Of a DNA stretch of 64,000 nucleotides, positions 49,942 to 59,247 are shown piece after piece. Under the pieces are notes generated by a model, which searched no databases, was not told the origin of the DNA, and saw nothing but the letters and a program-made list of their open reading frames with translations. The stretch comes from Bacteroidota bacterium (GTDB taxonomy: Bacteria; Bacteroidota; Bacteroidia; Bacteroidales; UBA4417): positions 1 to 64,000 of the forward strand of contig JACAAZ010000014.1 of assembly GCA_013376995.1 (NCBI GenBank), read 5' to 3'. The first letter of the stretch is position 1; each line of letters starts with the position of its first letter. The translations under genes were made by a program, and so were the position numbers.

Positions 49942-52755
49942 TTATTTTGCCGGCAACCAAACTGCTTTAAAGATGGTCGGATTGGAATAGAATTTCCTGG
50001 CAGCTTCCGTTAACTGTTCAGGCTTGATATTCTTCAGGCGTTCCTCTTTTGTAAGAATCCTCTCAGGATCAGTACCTCTCAGGAAGGCAATCTGAAGTGA
50101 ATTAAGCCAGTAATCATTCTGCTTGAGACTGACCTTATTCTGTTCGATTTCCGGCTCTCTTGCCTGGTTCCAGTCATATTCAGTTATTCCGCCATCAAGC
50201 ATCGTGCTTTTTACAAGGTCCATGAAAGCCTGGTCTACCTTTTCTACATTATCAGGGCTGCAAGGGAAATTGCTCTGAACAAGGAATTCTTCACGCGGAT
50301 ATTTCTGCAATGATCCACCAATTCCGCCTCCATAAATGGCACTCATCTTTTCACGGATGGTGTCAATAATCTTATTGTTTATCACTTCATTCACCTGGGC
50401 CAGCATGAAATTATCATCGGCATTGAATGGCATTTTCCCTGTGATATAATGCATAACCATTGCCTGGGGCTCAGAACCCTTGTGAAGTGTGAATGTATTC
50501 TTGCCTGGCATGGGGAATAAGCCTATGTCCTTATACTGGGTATTGATTTCAGCGGAAGGCAACCCGCCAATGTATTTTTCAATTAGCGGAACGATCTGTT
50601 TCTCTGAAAAACTCCCGACAATCGAATAATACATTCCATTGGCATTGCATATTCGTTCCTTGTAATATGCAATGGAATGGTCAACATTGATCTTGTCATA
50701 ATCAGAAGTACTTTCAATAACATGTGCCCTTTTATTTCCCTGGTAGAATGAGTTATAGGCGGTGTCCATGAACAGGTACTGCGGATCTTGCTTTAAGGAT
50801 TCCAATTGTTGTTTTGAACGACTAATGAATGATTGGAAAGCTGCCTCATCTTTACGGGGCGAGGTGCATTTAAGGTATAGCAACTGGAACATGGTTTCCA
50901 TGTCTTTGGATGAAGAGTTGCCATTGACTGATTCAGTGTATTCAACCACTTCGGGAGCAATACTGGCAATCTTTCCGGAAAGGAATTTATTCAGGTCAGC
51001 GTTGGTGAACTGTCCGTAACCCATATCTTCCTGGACATTGTTGCACCATTGCGCACTTTGGTAATCATCAGCCTTGTAAAGGCTGAATCCGCCAAACCGT
51101 GATCCTTTGAGCAGTACTTCGTCATTTTTGAAATCCGTAGGCCTGATACATACAACAGCATTGTTGCTCAATGTGAAGGTCGTTGTGCCCAGTTTCTCAT
51201 TTTTCTCTGTCTTGATTATTTTACCAGGAACAGGTTCTTTTTCAAGCAGGGAGGATGCAATTTTATTTTCGTGGTATGCTTCAATCTTTTTTGAGAGAGT
51301 AGCGTCAATCCATCCTTTTACCTGTGACTGCGTTGGCAGGTCAGGTTGAGTTTTGGAAGTGAGCAAAGCAAGATAATTATTATCAATATCCATCTGTTTC
51401 CTGACTTTATCAAAGTCATTCAATGTGATTGAATTGATATTGTTTTTTATGTAATTGTATTCCCATTCTACTCCCGGGACTGCGTCACCTTCCAGGAAAT
51501 TGTTTACAAGCTGGTATACCAACTCACCGGATTCTGTTTTATCCCGTTCATTATAGCGTTTCTCTATATCAGATAAGAGGATCGACTTAGCCCGTGTAAG
51601 TTCATCAGCGCTGAAACCATACTCCTTAACCCTCATGCATTCCCGTGTAACGGCCTCTACAGCTTTCTCAATCTGGGTGCTGCCACACATGGCCTGCACA
51701 GTGAAGTTTTCATATCCGCGGGCCCAATATCCGCCTATATAGGCATATGCGTAAACGAAAGGAGGATCGGCAGATGTCCTTAATTCATCAAACCTTGCAC
51801 CCAGCATTGTAAAGCATAGGTTCTGGACCAGGCTGTTGCGAAAATCAACTACGGTTTTAACAGTATTCCGTTGATGGAAACTTCCGCTAAGTGAAAAACT
51901 TGTGCGGTTGGCTTCCGGATCGCTGAGTACAATGACCTGGCTTTGTTCGATCGGTTTAACCTCTGTTCTTTCAGGCCGTGTCCTCAAAATGGAAGGATCT
52001 TTAAAATTCCCAAACTTTTCAATGATCAGTTTTTCGGCATCTGCTACGGGTAGATCACCAACAACCATAACTGCTTGCAGAGAAGGGCGGTACCAGTCGT
52101 GGTAGAAATTTCGCAATACATCGTGTTTGAAGTTGCTGATGATGGAGTCCTTGCCAATGGGAAGCCGAACTGAATACTTTGAGTTCTTGAACATGATTGG
52201 CAGCCATTTTCGCATCATCCTGTCATCTGCACCTTTGCCAAGGCGACTTTCTTCAAGAATGACACCTCTTTCCTTGTCGATTTCATCGGGAGTCAAAAGG
52301 GCGGCACCACTCCAGTCGGCAAGGACGGTAAAAGCTTTATCCAGTTTTTCAGCATCATCACTTGGAACCGGTAAAATGTAAACAGTTTCATCAAAACCGG
52401 TATATGCATTCAGATCATTTCCGAATCCGACACCAATACTTTGGAGATAATGTACCAGTTCATTATTTGGGAAATGCTGAAGGCCGTTAAAATTCATATG
52501 CTCCATAAAATGGGCAAGCCCCAGTTGATCATCATTCTCAAGAATTGAACCGGCATTAACTGCGAGCCGGAGTTCAACCTTCTTTTCTGGCTTTTTATTG
52601 TATTGAATGTAGTATTTAAGTCCGTTAGGTAAAAACCCGGTTTTTACGTTAGGATTAAAAGGGATAGTGCCAGAGGCTTCATTGTTAACTTGTGCAAGCA
52701 CAGCCTGGCTCACCAGCAGGAAGGTGAATAACAGCAGTGTGATCAGCTTTTTCAT
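49942..52755 (-). CDS. M16 (insulinase-type) zinc peptidase
   Basis: A 937-residue exported protein with a signal peptide ('MKKLITLLLFTFLLVSQAVLAQ'). The inverted zinc motif H-x-x-E-H is in 'GLAHFMEHMNFNG' near residue 85, with the third ligand glutamate in 'ERGVILEESRLG' near 165. A second, inactive M16 repeat fills the C-terminal half. The family degrades peptides inside a clam-like chamber; here it should be periplasmic. Upstream on the same strand are hldD and the second tonB, with a 174-base gap before this gene. Confidence 0.92.
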   Translation of the reverse strand: MKKLITLLLFTFLLVSQAVLAQVNNEASGTIPFNPNVKTGFLPNGLKYYIQYNKKPEKKVELRLAVNAGSILENDDQLGLAHFMEHMNFNGLQHFPNNELVHYLQSIGVGFGNDLNAYTGFDETVYILPVPSDDAEKLDKAFTVLADWSGAALLTPDEIDKERGVILEESRLGKGADDRMMRKWLPIMFKNSKYSVRLPIGKDSIISNFKHDVLRNFYHDWYRPSLQAVMVVGDLPVADAEKLIIEKFGNFKDPSILRTRPERTEVKPIEQSQVIVLSDPEANRTSFSLSGSFHQRNTVKTVVDFRNSLVQNLCFTMLGARFDELRTSADPPFVYAYAYIGGYWARGYENFTVQAMCGSTQIEKAVEAVTRECMRVKEYGFSADELTRAKSILLSDIEKRYNERDKTESGELVYQLVNNFLEGDAVPGVEWEYNYIKNNINSITLNDFDKVRKQMDIDNNYLALLTSKTQPDLPTQSQVKGWIDATLSKKIEAYHENKIASSLLEKEPVPGKIIKTEKNEKLGTTTFTLSNNAVVCIRPTDFKNDEVLLKGSRFGGFSLYKADDYQSAQWCNNVQEDMGYGQFTNADLNKFLSGKIASIAPEVVEYTESVNGNSSSKDMETMFQLLYLKCTSPRKDEAAFQSFISRSKQQLESLKQDPQYLFMDTAYNSFYQGNKRAHVIESTSDYDKINVDHSIAYYKERICNANGMYYSIVGSFSEKQIVPLIEKYIGGLPSAEINTQYKDIGLFPMPGKNTFTLHKGSEPQAMVMHYITGKMPFNADDNFMLAQVNEVINNKIIDTIREKMSAIYGGGIGGSLQKYPREEFLVQSNFPCSPDNVEKVDQAFMDLVKSTMLDGGITEYDWNQAREPEIEQNKVSLKQNDYWLNSLQIAFLRGTDPERILTKEERLKNIKPEQLTEAARKFYSNPTIFKAVWLPAK

Positions 52756-52929
52756 AATAGGATTATTTGATTCAAAATGAATATAAATTGGGTTGAATAA
52801 TGTTCTTATTCCAAAAACGATGTTCCAGTAATTTCAATCAGGATGAACAGAAAACAAGGCAAACAAAAATAATAAGTGGTAATTAGTTAACGAAGTATTA
52901 AATATGGAGATATAAGAGGTTGAAATTAA

Positions 52930-53904
52930 TTAAAAATACCTGGCTGTAACCAGAAATTCCTTTACATATTCAGCTACACCTTCTTCAAGTGAGTAAAAGG
53001 GTACAGAATACTTAGCTTCATTGATGAGTTTGTTCATTTCTGCTTCGGTAAAATACTGGTATTTCTCGCGAATATCCATAGGTGTATCAATAAACTGAAT
53101 ATTTACCGGGAGGTCAAGGACCGTAAATACAGCTTCAGCAAGATGGAGAAAGGCTCTTGCCTTACCTGTGCCCAGGTTATAGAGTCCTGATGCAGGGTTA
53201 GTATTCATCAGGAAGTATAACACGTCTACCACATCTTTCACGTAAATGAAATCGCGAAGTTGCATGCCATCTTTGAAATCTTCCCTGTGTGATTTGAAAA
53301 GCCTGACCATGCCTGTTTCCCGGACCTGGTTAAACGCATGGAAAACAACTGATGCCATTCGAGCCTTATGATATTCATTCGGGCCATATACATTGAAAAA
53401 CTTAACTCCAGCCCAAAAGGGAGGGGCTTTTTCCTGTTGTATAACCCATTTATCAAAATCATTTTTGGACTCACCATAAGGATTGAGAGGCTTTAATTTC
53501 TTTATTATTTCATGGTTGTCGCTATAACCATATTCTCCCATTCCATAAGTGGCGGCAGATGATGCATATATGAGAGGGATGCCGGCCAGGCTGCATATTT
53601 CCCAGACCTTCTTGGAATAATTAAGGTTTAAACGGTCGAAAACAGATTTGTCAAATTCTGTTGTGTCAGTTCTTGCACCCAGGTGATAGACAGCTTCCAC
53701 ATCACCTTGGTTTTTTTTGATCCATTCAAAGAAGTCATCACGATGCACTTTACCAGCCAGTGCTTTGTGTTCCAGGTTTTTTGCCTTTAATGGATTACTG
53801 AAATCATCTACAACAATAACCTGGGTAAGGCCCTTGTTGTTGAGCTTGTTAACCATGCAACTTCCTATAAAGCCTGCGGCGCCTGTAACAACCTGGTATT
53901 TCAT
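52930..53904 (-). CDS. hldD: ADP-L-glycero-D-manno-heptose 6-epimerase
   Basis: A 324-residue extended short-chain dehydrogenase. NADP-binding 'VTGAAGFIGSCMVNKLN' is near residues 5-21. The family-specific 'YHLGARTDTTE' is near 73, and the active site has 'YASSAATYG' with 'YGESKNDFD' (Tyr-x3-Lys). 'FFNVYGPNEYHKARMAS' is also diagnostic. It makes the L-glycero heptose for lipopolysaccharide core. No other heptose gene is adjacent. A TACCTTTG box lies 19 bases upstream. Confidence 0.9.
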   Translation of the reverse strand: MKYQVVTGAAGFIGSCMVNKLNNKGLTQVIVVDDFSNPLKAKNLEHKALAGKVHRDDFFEWIKKNQGDVEAVYHLGARTDTTEFDKSVFDRLNLNYSKKVWEICSLAGIPLIYASSAATYGMGEYGYSDNHEIIKKLKPLNPYGESKNDFDKWVIQQEKAPPFWAGVKFFNVYGPNEYHKARMASVVFHAFNQVRETGMVRLFKSHREDFKDGMQLRDFIYVKDVVDVLYFLMNTNPASGLYNLGTGKARAFLHLAEAVFTVLDLPVNIQFIDTPMDIREKYQYFTEAEMNKLINEAKYSVPFYSLEEGVAEYVKEFLVTARYF

Positions 53905-53986
53905 AAGCTTCGTTTGAACTATTCAAAGGTACGGTAGTAATTGGAATTATATAATCTGATACGGGGTCGAAATGTAAACAACAGGG

Positions 53987-54775
53987 TTATCCTGAAAAAT
54001 GTAGTTTCAGGTCGAAACGGATGGGTAAGGTCAGGACAATATTGACCGGTTTTCCTGCCCTGAGCCCAGGTTTCCATAGCGGCATACCTGAAATTACGCG
54101 CATTGCTTCATTGTCGAGTAAAGGATCAATGCCTTTCACGATTTTAACATCTTTCACCTCGCCATCACTGGTAATTACAAAACAAACAAGAACGGTCCCC
54201 TGAAGATGTTTGTCAATTGCCGGTTCAGGATAACGGACATTCTTGCTCAGGTATTTTGCTAGCCCGTCACGGCCTCCTTCAAATTGAGGGATCACATCGG
54301 CAGCGAGAAAAACTTCGCCTGATCCCCATGGGATTCCCTGGCCGGAATGTGCTGCATTTCCACCCGTCGTCGAGCCTGTAGTAGCTTCTGAATTTTTAGA
54401 GACAAGTTCGTCTGTCTCTGCAGGTGCAGTTTCAGATACTTCCTTAAAATCGGGGGATGTCTTTTTAATAGTCTTATTGTCTTCCTTCTTTTTATCCGAT
54501 CTGATTGATTCAAGCCCGGAAGAAAAAATGGAAGGTATGGCATTATTAACACCTACCGAGATAGATGGCATCTCGTAAATGGGTTGGTGATTATGAACCC
54601 ATTTCATCCCTGCATAAAACAGGATTATAAGCAGGAGAAAGATGCCTAGTGCTATCAACAGGCTATACCCGATCCTCCGGTTTGCATTTTTTCGCAGCAC
54701 ATATGCTCCATACGCCTGGTTACGACCTTCAAAGGCTATGTCGTGGAGAGAAATATGTTCCGTCTTATTAGTCAT
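53987..54775 (-). CDS. TonB-family protein, second copy
   Basis: A 262-residue TonB-like protein. The N-terminus 'LHDIAFEGRNQAYGAYVLRK' and one membrane helix near residues 33-55 match the Bacteroidetes form. A Ser/Thr/Lys-rich linker with a Gly-rich stretch follows, then a C-terminal TonB domain from about 165 ('VIPQFEGGRDGLAKYLSKNV' to 'PIRFDLKLHFSG'). No exbBD accompanies it, so it may use the motor encoded at 11708-13793 or another set. It has a good promoter match 16 bases upstream. Confidence 0.88.
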   Translation of the reverse strand: MTNKTEHISLHDIAFEGRNQAYGAYVLRKNANRRIGYSLLIALGIFLLLIILFYAGMKWVHNHQPIYEMPSISVGVNNAIPSIFSSGLESIRSDKKKEDNKTIKKTSPDFKEVSETAPAETDELVSKNSEATTGSTTGGNAAHSGQGIPWGSGEVFLAADVIPQFEGGRDGLAKYLSKNVRYPEPAIDKHLQGTVLVCFVITSDGEVKDVKIVKGIDPLLDNEAMRVISGMPLWKPGLRAGKPVNIVLTLPIRFDLKLHFSG

Positions 54776-54791
54776 TCAACTGTATCAGGGG

Positions 54792-54821
54792 CAAAATTAT
54801 TCGAGGGACATGACTATACAA
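54792..54821 (-). promoter_or_regulatory. Promoter of the second tonB gene
   Basis: On the minus strand TTG (54819-54821) is followed after 19 bases by TAATTTTG (54792-54799), close to the Bacteroidetes promoter consensus. It lies 16 bases upstream of the ATG. Confidence 0.6.
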
Positions 54822-54987
54822 TAGGTGTTTTGAAAAATTAACGTTTCCGGTTCAAAGGGATTGTATTTTATCTGCCTAATTGCTTGAACAAAACAAAAAT
54901 AGTCAATCCATGATGAACATCAACAGCAGACCTATGTTGTAAGTTGCGAATCAGAAATTGTTACTTTCGGTCTGTAAATCACAAAAT

Positions 54988-55395
54988 ATGAACGATCTTT
55001 TCAAAAAGATGAATTATAAAGGGCAGAGATTAATACATATTATCCATGCTCCTTCATCGTTTGAAAAAAACCTGGATTCCCTGCCTGGCGAAGCTATCAT
55101 CAAGCCTGAAATTGGAGATGAGGAAGAGGCTGAATTTGTATTGATATTTTCAACGAAGCTTGAAGAAGTCACTGTATTCGCAAAGAACCATATGGCGAAA
55201 TTAAAGGGTGACGCAGTAGTGTGGATTTGCTATCCAAAAGGTACCTCGAAAAAGTTCAAGTGCGATTTTAACAGGGATACCTGCTGGGAAGCCTTACAGA
55301 AAATGGGGCTGGAAGGAGTCAGGATGATAGCCATTGATGAGGATTGGTCCGCGCTGAGGATGAGGAAGGAGGAGTTTGTGAAAAAGAAAAGATAA
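54988..55395 (+). CDS. Small cytoplasmic protein, DUF3052-like
   Basis: About 135 residues from the ATG at 54988; an upstream in-frame start at 54958 is less likely. Readable features are 'GQRLIHIIHAPSSFEKNL', 'AEFVLIFSTKLEEV', 'LKGDAVVWICYPKGTSKKFK' and 'VRMIAIDEDWSALRMRK'. The pattern of a strand, 'vWicyPK' and a C-terminal 'DWSalR' recalls DUF3052, but I hold this loosely. The last residues are KKKR, and the stop codon TAA lies within the first unit of the heptamer array that follows, so the tail may derive from repeat sequence. Confidence 0.65.
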   Translation: MNDLFKKMNYKGQRLIHIIHAPSSFEKNLDSLPGEAIIKPEIGDEEEAEFVLIFSTKLEEVTVFAKNHMAKLKGDAVVWICYPKGTSKKFKCDFNRDTCWEALQKMGLEGVRMIAIDEDWSALRMRKEEFVKKKR

Positions 55396-55439
55396 AAGAC
55401 AAAAGGAAAAAGATAAAAAACAAAAGGAAAAAGATAAAA
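55391..55439. repeat. 7-bp repeat array (GATAAAA / GGAAAAA type)
   Basis: Seven in-phase units: gataaaa, gacaaaa, ggaaaaa, gataaaa, aacaaaa, ggaaaaa, gataaaa. The units match the array at 49008-49105. The first unit supplies the stop codon of the preceding gene. Confidence 0.85.
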
Positions 55440-55663
55440 GTATGAAGGCTACAATGCAAATTTTTCATTGCAAATTTCAAAATGCAAATTTCAAGAGTAA
55501 AATACTCTGAAGGGGAGCCTTTGGGCAAAATTGAAAAAGATAAATTACAAACTGCAAAGGTAAATTGCTATTAGTCAGAAGAATAAGGTAAATTGCCCCG
55601 AAGGTGGGCCATTAGCTCAGAATCAATTGCTTAAAGGGGAAGACAAAATCTATGGATTGAATA
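55440..55663. other. Non-coding stretch between heptamer arrays
   Basis: AT-rich DNA with the word tgcaaatttc repeated near 55470-55493 (gcaaatttcaaaatgcaaat) and no gene that I recognise. It belongs to the non-coding block between the DUF3052-like gene and the converging hexosaminidase gene. Confidence 0.5.
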
Positions 55664-55761
55664 TTTGCAGTTTGATATTTACAATTTGCAATTTGCAATC
55701 TTCGATTTAACACATGCAATTTGATATTTGCAATTTGACATTAGCAATTTGATATTTGCAA
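55664..55761. repeat. 7-bp repeat array (TTTGATA / TTTGCAA type)
   Basis: Fourteen in-phase units, including tttgata, tttgcaa, tttgaca and ttagcaa. It ends about 30 bases beyond the stop codon of the leftward hexosaminidase gene. The units match the short array at 28810 and, inverted, the one at 31981. Confidence 0.85.
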
Positions 55762-55793
55762 TTTGAATTTTATTTTCCAGGATCTCGTCCATT

Positions 55794-58115
55794 TTATTCA
55801 ACAGTAATCTCATCGGCAAAAATCCATGATAATCCCCCCTTATATTCATGCCAATCGGGGAGGGTGCCCGTGTTTTTAGCAGCTACCCTTATAAATCTTG
55901 CCTTTATTGGGGTGAATTCAACTGAAAATTCCCGGTCCTCCTTGCTTTTCGAAGGCTGGGGATCTGTATGGATTGTACCTGATTTCTGCCAGTTTATTCC
56001 ATCAATACTTGTTGAGAACTCCACATCCAAAGGATAAAGCACCCAGGAATTAATCCGCTGGATAAAATGAGTGGTAATCTTGTGGATATTGCAAGCCTGT
56101 AATAAGTCGATAACTACATCCATATCTGTTCCTTCATAACCTTGCCAGCCATTATTGAAGGATGATGTACCCAGGAGCCCGTCTGTCATGGCCTGGTCGC
56201 CACAAGCAGGATATTTGATGCTGTAAGGTTTGTATATATGTACGGGTTTGCCGGAAGTGATATTACTGATAATTGTTCTTTCAATGTTCTTACCCAGGCG
56301 TTTCCCATTTTTAAAAACGCTGGCTTTGATGGTACAGCTAGAATCAATTGCAAAAGGCCGCTTGAAGTGGTTTGAAGATAATAATGGCTCACTTCCATCA
56401 ACTGTATAATATATTTCTGCTCCCTTTACTTCATCTGACAATTTTACAAGGTTCCGATGCCCGATACTGTCATATATGGTGGTGATATCCACATCAAAGC
56501 TACCCTTACTGAAGTTAACGCCCTTGTAGGTCAATCGCTTGTATTGATCTTCCATCCTTGAGGAAAAGTCATCCCAGTTCCTTGTTTCCTTTGGTGACCA
56601 GTTGACTTCTGCCAATGCTATTGCTCTTGGATAGGCCATGTATTCTAGATGTTCAGGAGTTGATATGTATTCTGTCCATACATTTCCCTGTGCCCCGAGG
56701 ATGTGTTTGCCCTGTTCCTGTGTCAGGACAGGAGGAATAGGTTCGTATGAATACACTTTCTTAAGGGTGGTATAACCACCGATTGCCAGAGGTTCTGATG
56801 CCGGGTCAGCCTGGTAATGGTCGAGATAACAATAATCGCCTGGAGTCATGATCACATCATGATCCAGCCTGGCAGCATCAATTCCTCCTTCTATTCCTCT
56901 CCATGACATCACCGTTGCTTCAGGTGCAAGTCCTCCTTCCAGTATCTCATCCCAGCCTATCAAGCGGCGGCCTTTGGAATTCAGATAGCGTTCCATCCGT
57001 TTTGTGAAATAACTTTGCAGTTCCATTTCATTTTTTAGGCCTTCTGCTTTCATTCGTAACTGGCACTTCGGACAAACATGCCAGCGGCCTTTTTCAGCTT
57101 CATCCCCGCCAATATGGATATAAGGTGATGGGAAAAGTGACATTACTTCATCCAGGACATCCTGCAAAAAAAGAAATGTAGAATCATTACCGGCACAGAA
57201 AATATCATCTGAAATGCCCCATTCGGTGAGGACTTTAAAAGTATCGCCAGAACAGGAAAGATTCGGGTAGGCTGATAATGCTGCAAGGCTGTGCCCTGGC
57301 ATCTCAATTTCAGGAATGACATTTACAAATCTTTCAGAAGCATATTGTACAATTTCGCGGATTTGATCCTGGGAATAATAACCTCCATAAGAAATGCCGT
57401 CTGATTCGGATGTTTTCCCAATCACGGTTCCGGATCGATTTGAACCAACTTGAGTAAGTTTAGGATATTTCCGGATCTCTATCCGCCATCCCTGGTCGTC
57501 GGTAAGGTGCCAGTGAAAAGTGTTCATTTTGTAGGTTGACATGAGATCAATATACTTCTTGACAAATTCTAACGGGAAGAAATGCCTGCATACATCCAGG
57601 TGCAATCCCCGGTATGGAAATCTGGGTTTATCCCGGATTTCAACTACCGGAAGTTTAAGTGTTTTCCGTATACCGCCTTTGAGTTCCAGTTCGGCAGGCA
57701 TCAGCTGAAACAAGGTTTGAGTGGCATAAAAAAGTCCGCAGGCATTGGTTGCCCGGATCAGGATGCCATGTTTTGAGATATTTAAGGTATAGCCTTCTCT
57801 TCCAAGTGTTGGATCAGCACCCGTAAGACTTAGCTCTATCGACCTTTTTACTTTTTGTCCCGGAGTTATCTCGCGGATGACAAGGCCAGGAACTCCGGCA
57901 AAGCTCAGTTTTAGAGAAATGAGTTCTGCAATCTTTCTAATCTCAGGCTTTGCTGGATCAATATAGATCGTGGTTGAATTGTGAATACTAAACTTTCCAT
58001 TTCCGGCATGAATTTCCATAGGAAGTGGAACTAACCCTGGTATTTTACCGGCAATTGCATCCGCAGCTCCTGGTAGCAGCATCAGCAGGAGAATGAGATT
58101 TATCAGGTGTTTCAT
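55794..58115 (-). CDS. GH20 beta-N-acetylhexosaminidase
   Basis: About 773 residues from the ATG at 58115, with a signal peptide ('MKHLINLILLLMLLPGAADA'). An N-terminal GH20b domain is followed by the TIM barrel: 'GLHLDVCRHFFPLEFVKKYI', 'FHWHLTDDQGWRIEI', and the catalytic Asp-Glu pair in 'IHIGGDEAEKGRW' near residue 335. The C-terminal 150 residues look like a discoidin (F5/8 type C) carbohydrate-binding module. It removes terminal GlcNAc or GalNAc from chitin oligomers, glycans or peptidoglycan. It is the last gene of the amino-sugar operon, 13 bases after the kinase. Confidence 0.93.
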   Translation of the reverse strand: MKHLINLILLLMLLPGAADAIAGKIPGLVPLPMEIHAGNGKFSIHNSTTIYIDPAKPEIRKIAELISLKLSFAGVPGLVIREITPGQKVKRSIELSLTGADPTLGREGYTLNISKHGILIRATNACGLFYATQTLFQLMPAELELKGGIRKTLKLPVVEIRDKPRFPYRGLHLDVCRHFFPLEFVKKYIDLMSTYKMNTFHWHLTDDQGWRIEIRKYPKLTQVGSNRSGTVIGKTSESDGISYGGYYSQDQIREIVQYASERFVNVIPEIEMPGHSLAALSAYPNLSCSGDTFKVLTEWGISDDIFCAGNDSTFLFLQDVLDEVMSLFPSPYIHIGGDEAEKGRWHVCPKCQLRMKAEGLKNEMELQSYFTKRMERYLNSKGRRLIGWDEILEGGLAPEATVMSWRGIEGGIDAARLDHDVIMTPGDYCYLDHYQADPASEPLAIGGYTTLKKVYSYEPIPPVLTQEQGKHILGAQGNVWTEYISTPEHLEYMAYPRAIALAEVNWSPKETRNWDDFSSRMEDQYKRLTYKGVNFSKGSFDVDITTIYDSIGHRNLVKLSDEVKGAEIYYTVDGSEPLLSSNHFKRPFAIDSSCTIKASVFKNGKRLGKNIERTIISNITSGKPVHIYKPYSIKYPACGDQAMTDGLLGTSSFNNGWQGYEGTDMDVVIDLLQACNIHKITTHFIQRINSWVLYPLDVEFSTSIDGINWQKSGTIHTDPQPSKSKEDREFSVEFTPIKARFIRVAAKNTGTLPDWHEYKGGLSWIFADEITVE

Positions 58116-58128
58116 AAACTGTTGGAGG

Positions 58129-59241
58129 CTAATTAATGGATGACTTGCATTTCGAAAGCGCTTCCTTAACAATTTGTTCCATTTCTACGGCCTGCTTCTC
58201 CATGCATTGGATAAGACGAAACTGAACCCTCGCCCTTATGAGGTTATGATCCGGGTAGTTGGTCCTGAAATAAGGGTCTCCATCCAGAAAATCAGTAAGG
58301 AAGCGAATACCGATGATAAATGTCATGAAGCGCGAAGAAAATGACAGGTAATCGATTTCAGCAGAGGTAAGGCTTGATTGCGTTTCCTTGATAAATCCGC
58401 GTGTATAAGCCTTGTAAATATTCAGGTTGATGTCAACTTTACTAAGATCTTTCTCATCTTCGCAAACAGAGTTTGCACCGGTTCTGATAGCATCCCCAAA
58501 ATCGAAAAGGACAGATCCCGGCATAACCGTGTCGAGATCAACAATGCAAATGGCTTTGTTTGCCTCGTTAAAAAGTATGTTGTTGAATTTCGTGTCGTTA
58601 TGCGTAATGCGTAAGGGAAGCAAGCCTGACCTGATCATCGAAGGTATCCTGAGCATCTCTTTAACCCGATCCTCAATAAATCCAATTTCCAGCGGGATCT
58701 CCTTAAGCCTGTTTACAGGGTCAGACTTTACAGATTGATAAAAGGTTGCCAGCCTCGTTTCAATGTTATGGAAATTAGGGATAGTCTCAGAGAGCTTATT
58801 TGCAGGTAAATCTGCAAGGTCGGAAATGAACCTACCGAATGCCTTTCCCCCTTCATAGGCTATAGCTTCATTCTCAACAATATTATATACGTGGGTGCCG
58901 GGAATATACCTGTAAATTCGCCAATACTCCTGGTTTTCATCGCAGTAGAAGGATTTGCCGTCATTCGCGGGGATAAGTTGCAGCAACCTGTTATGACTGT
59001 TTCTTTGATTGTTATTCAGTTTTGTCCGAAGGTGGCGAGTAACAACTTCAATGTTTTGCATCAGGCCTGCCACATCCTTAAAAATATAATTATTTACCCA
59101 CTGTAGGAAATATTTCGATTCATCACCTTCAATGCTGACAAGGAATGAATCATTGATATGACCAGTGGTTTCAGGGCTGAATCCCGATATCTTGCCAGCT
59201 ATCCTGAAATTCCTGACTATTGCGGGAATATCTCTCTCCAT
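58129..59241 (-). CDS. NahK-like N-acetylhexosamine 1-kinase (APH fold)
   Basis: A 370-residue aminoglycoside-phosphotransferase-fold kinase. The catalytic loop is 'RITHNDTKFNNILF' near residues 211-224 and the metal site is in 'CIVDLDTVMPGSVLFDFGDA'. N-terminal 'GHINDSFLVSIEG' fits the nucleotide loop. Length and motifs resemble bifidobacterial NahK, which makes GlcNAc-1-P or GalNAc-1-P. The adjacent sugar nucleotidyltransferase, 6 bases upstream, supports a sugar-1-phosphate product. Substrate not proven. Confidence 0.8.
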   Translation of the reverse strand: MERDIPAIVRNFRIAGKISGFSPETTGHINDSFLVSIEGDESKYFLQWVNNYIFKDVAGLMQNIEVVTRHLRTKLNNNQRNSHNRLLQLIPANDGKSFYCDENQEYWRIYRYIPGTHVYNIVENEAIAYEGGKAFGRFISDLADLPANKLSETIPNFHNIETRLATFYQSVKSDPVNRLKEIPLEIGFIEDRVKEMLRIPSMIRSGLLPLRITHNDTKFNNILFNEANKAICIVDLDTVMPGSVLFDFGDAIRTGANSVCEDEKDLSKVDINLNIYKAYTRGFIKETQSSLTSAEIDYLSFSSRFMTFIIGIRFLTDFLDGDPYFRTNYPDHNLIRARVQFRLIQCMEKQAVEMEQIVKEALSKCKSSIN

Positions 59242-59247
59242 AAATCG

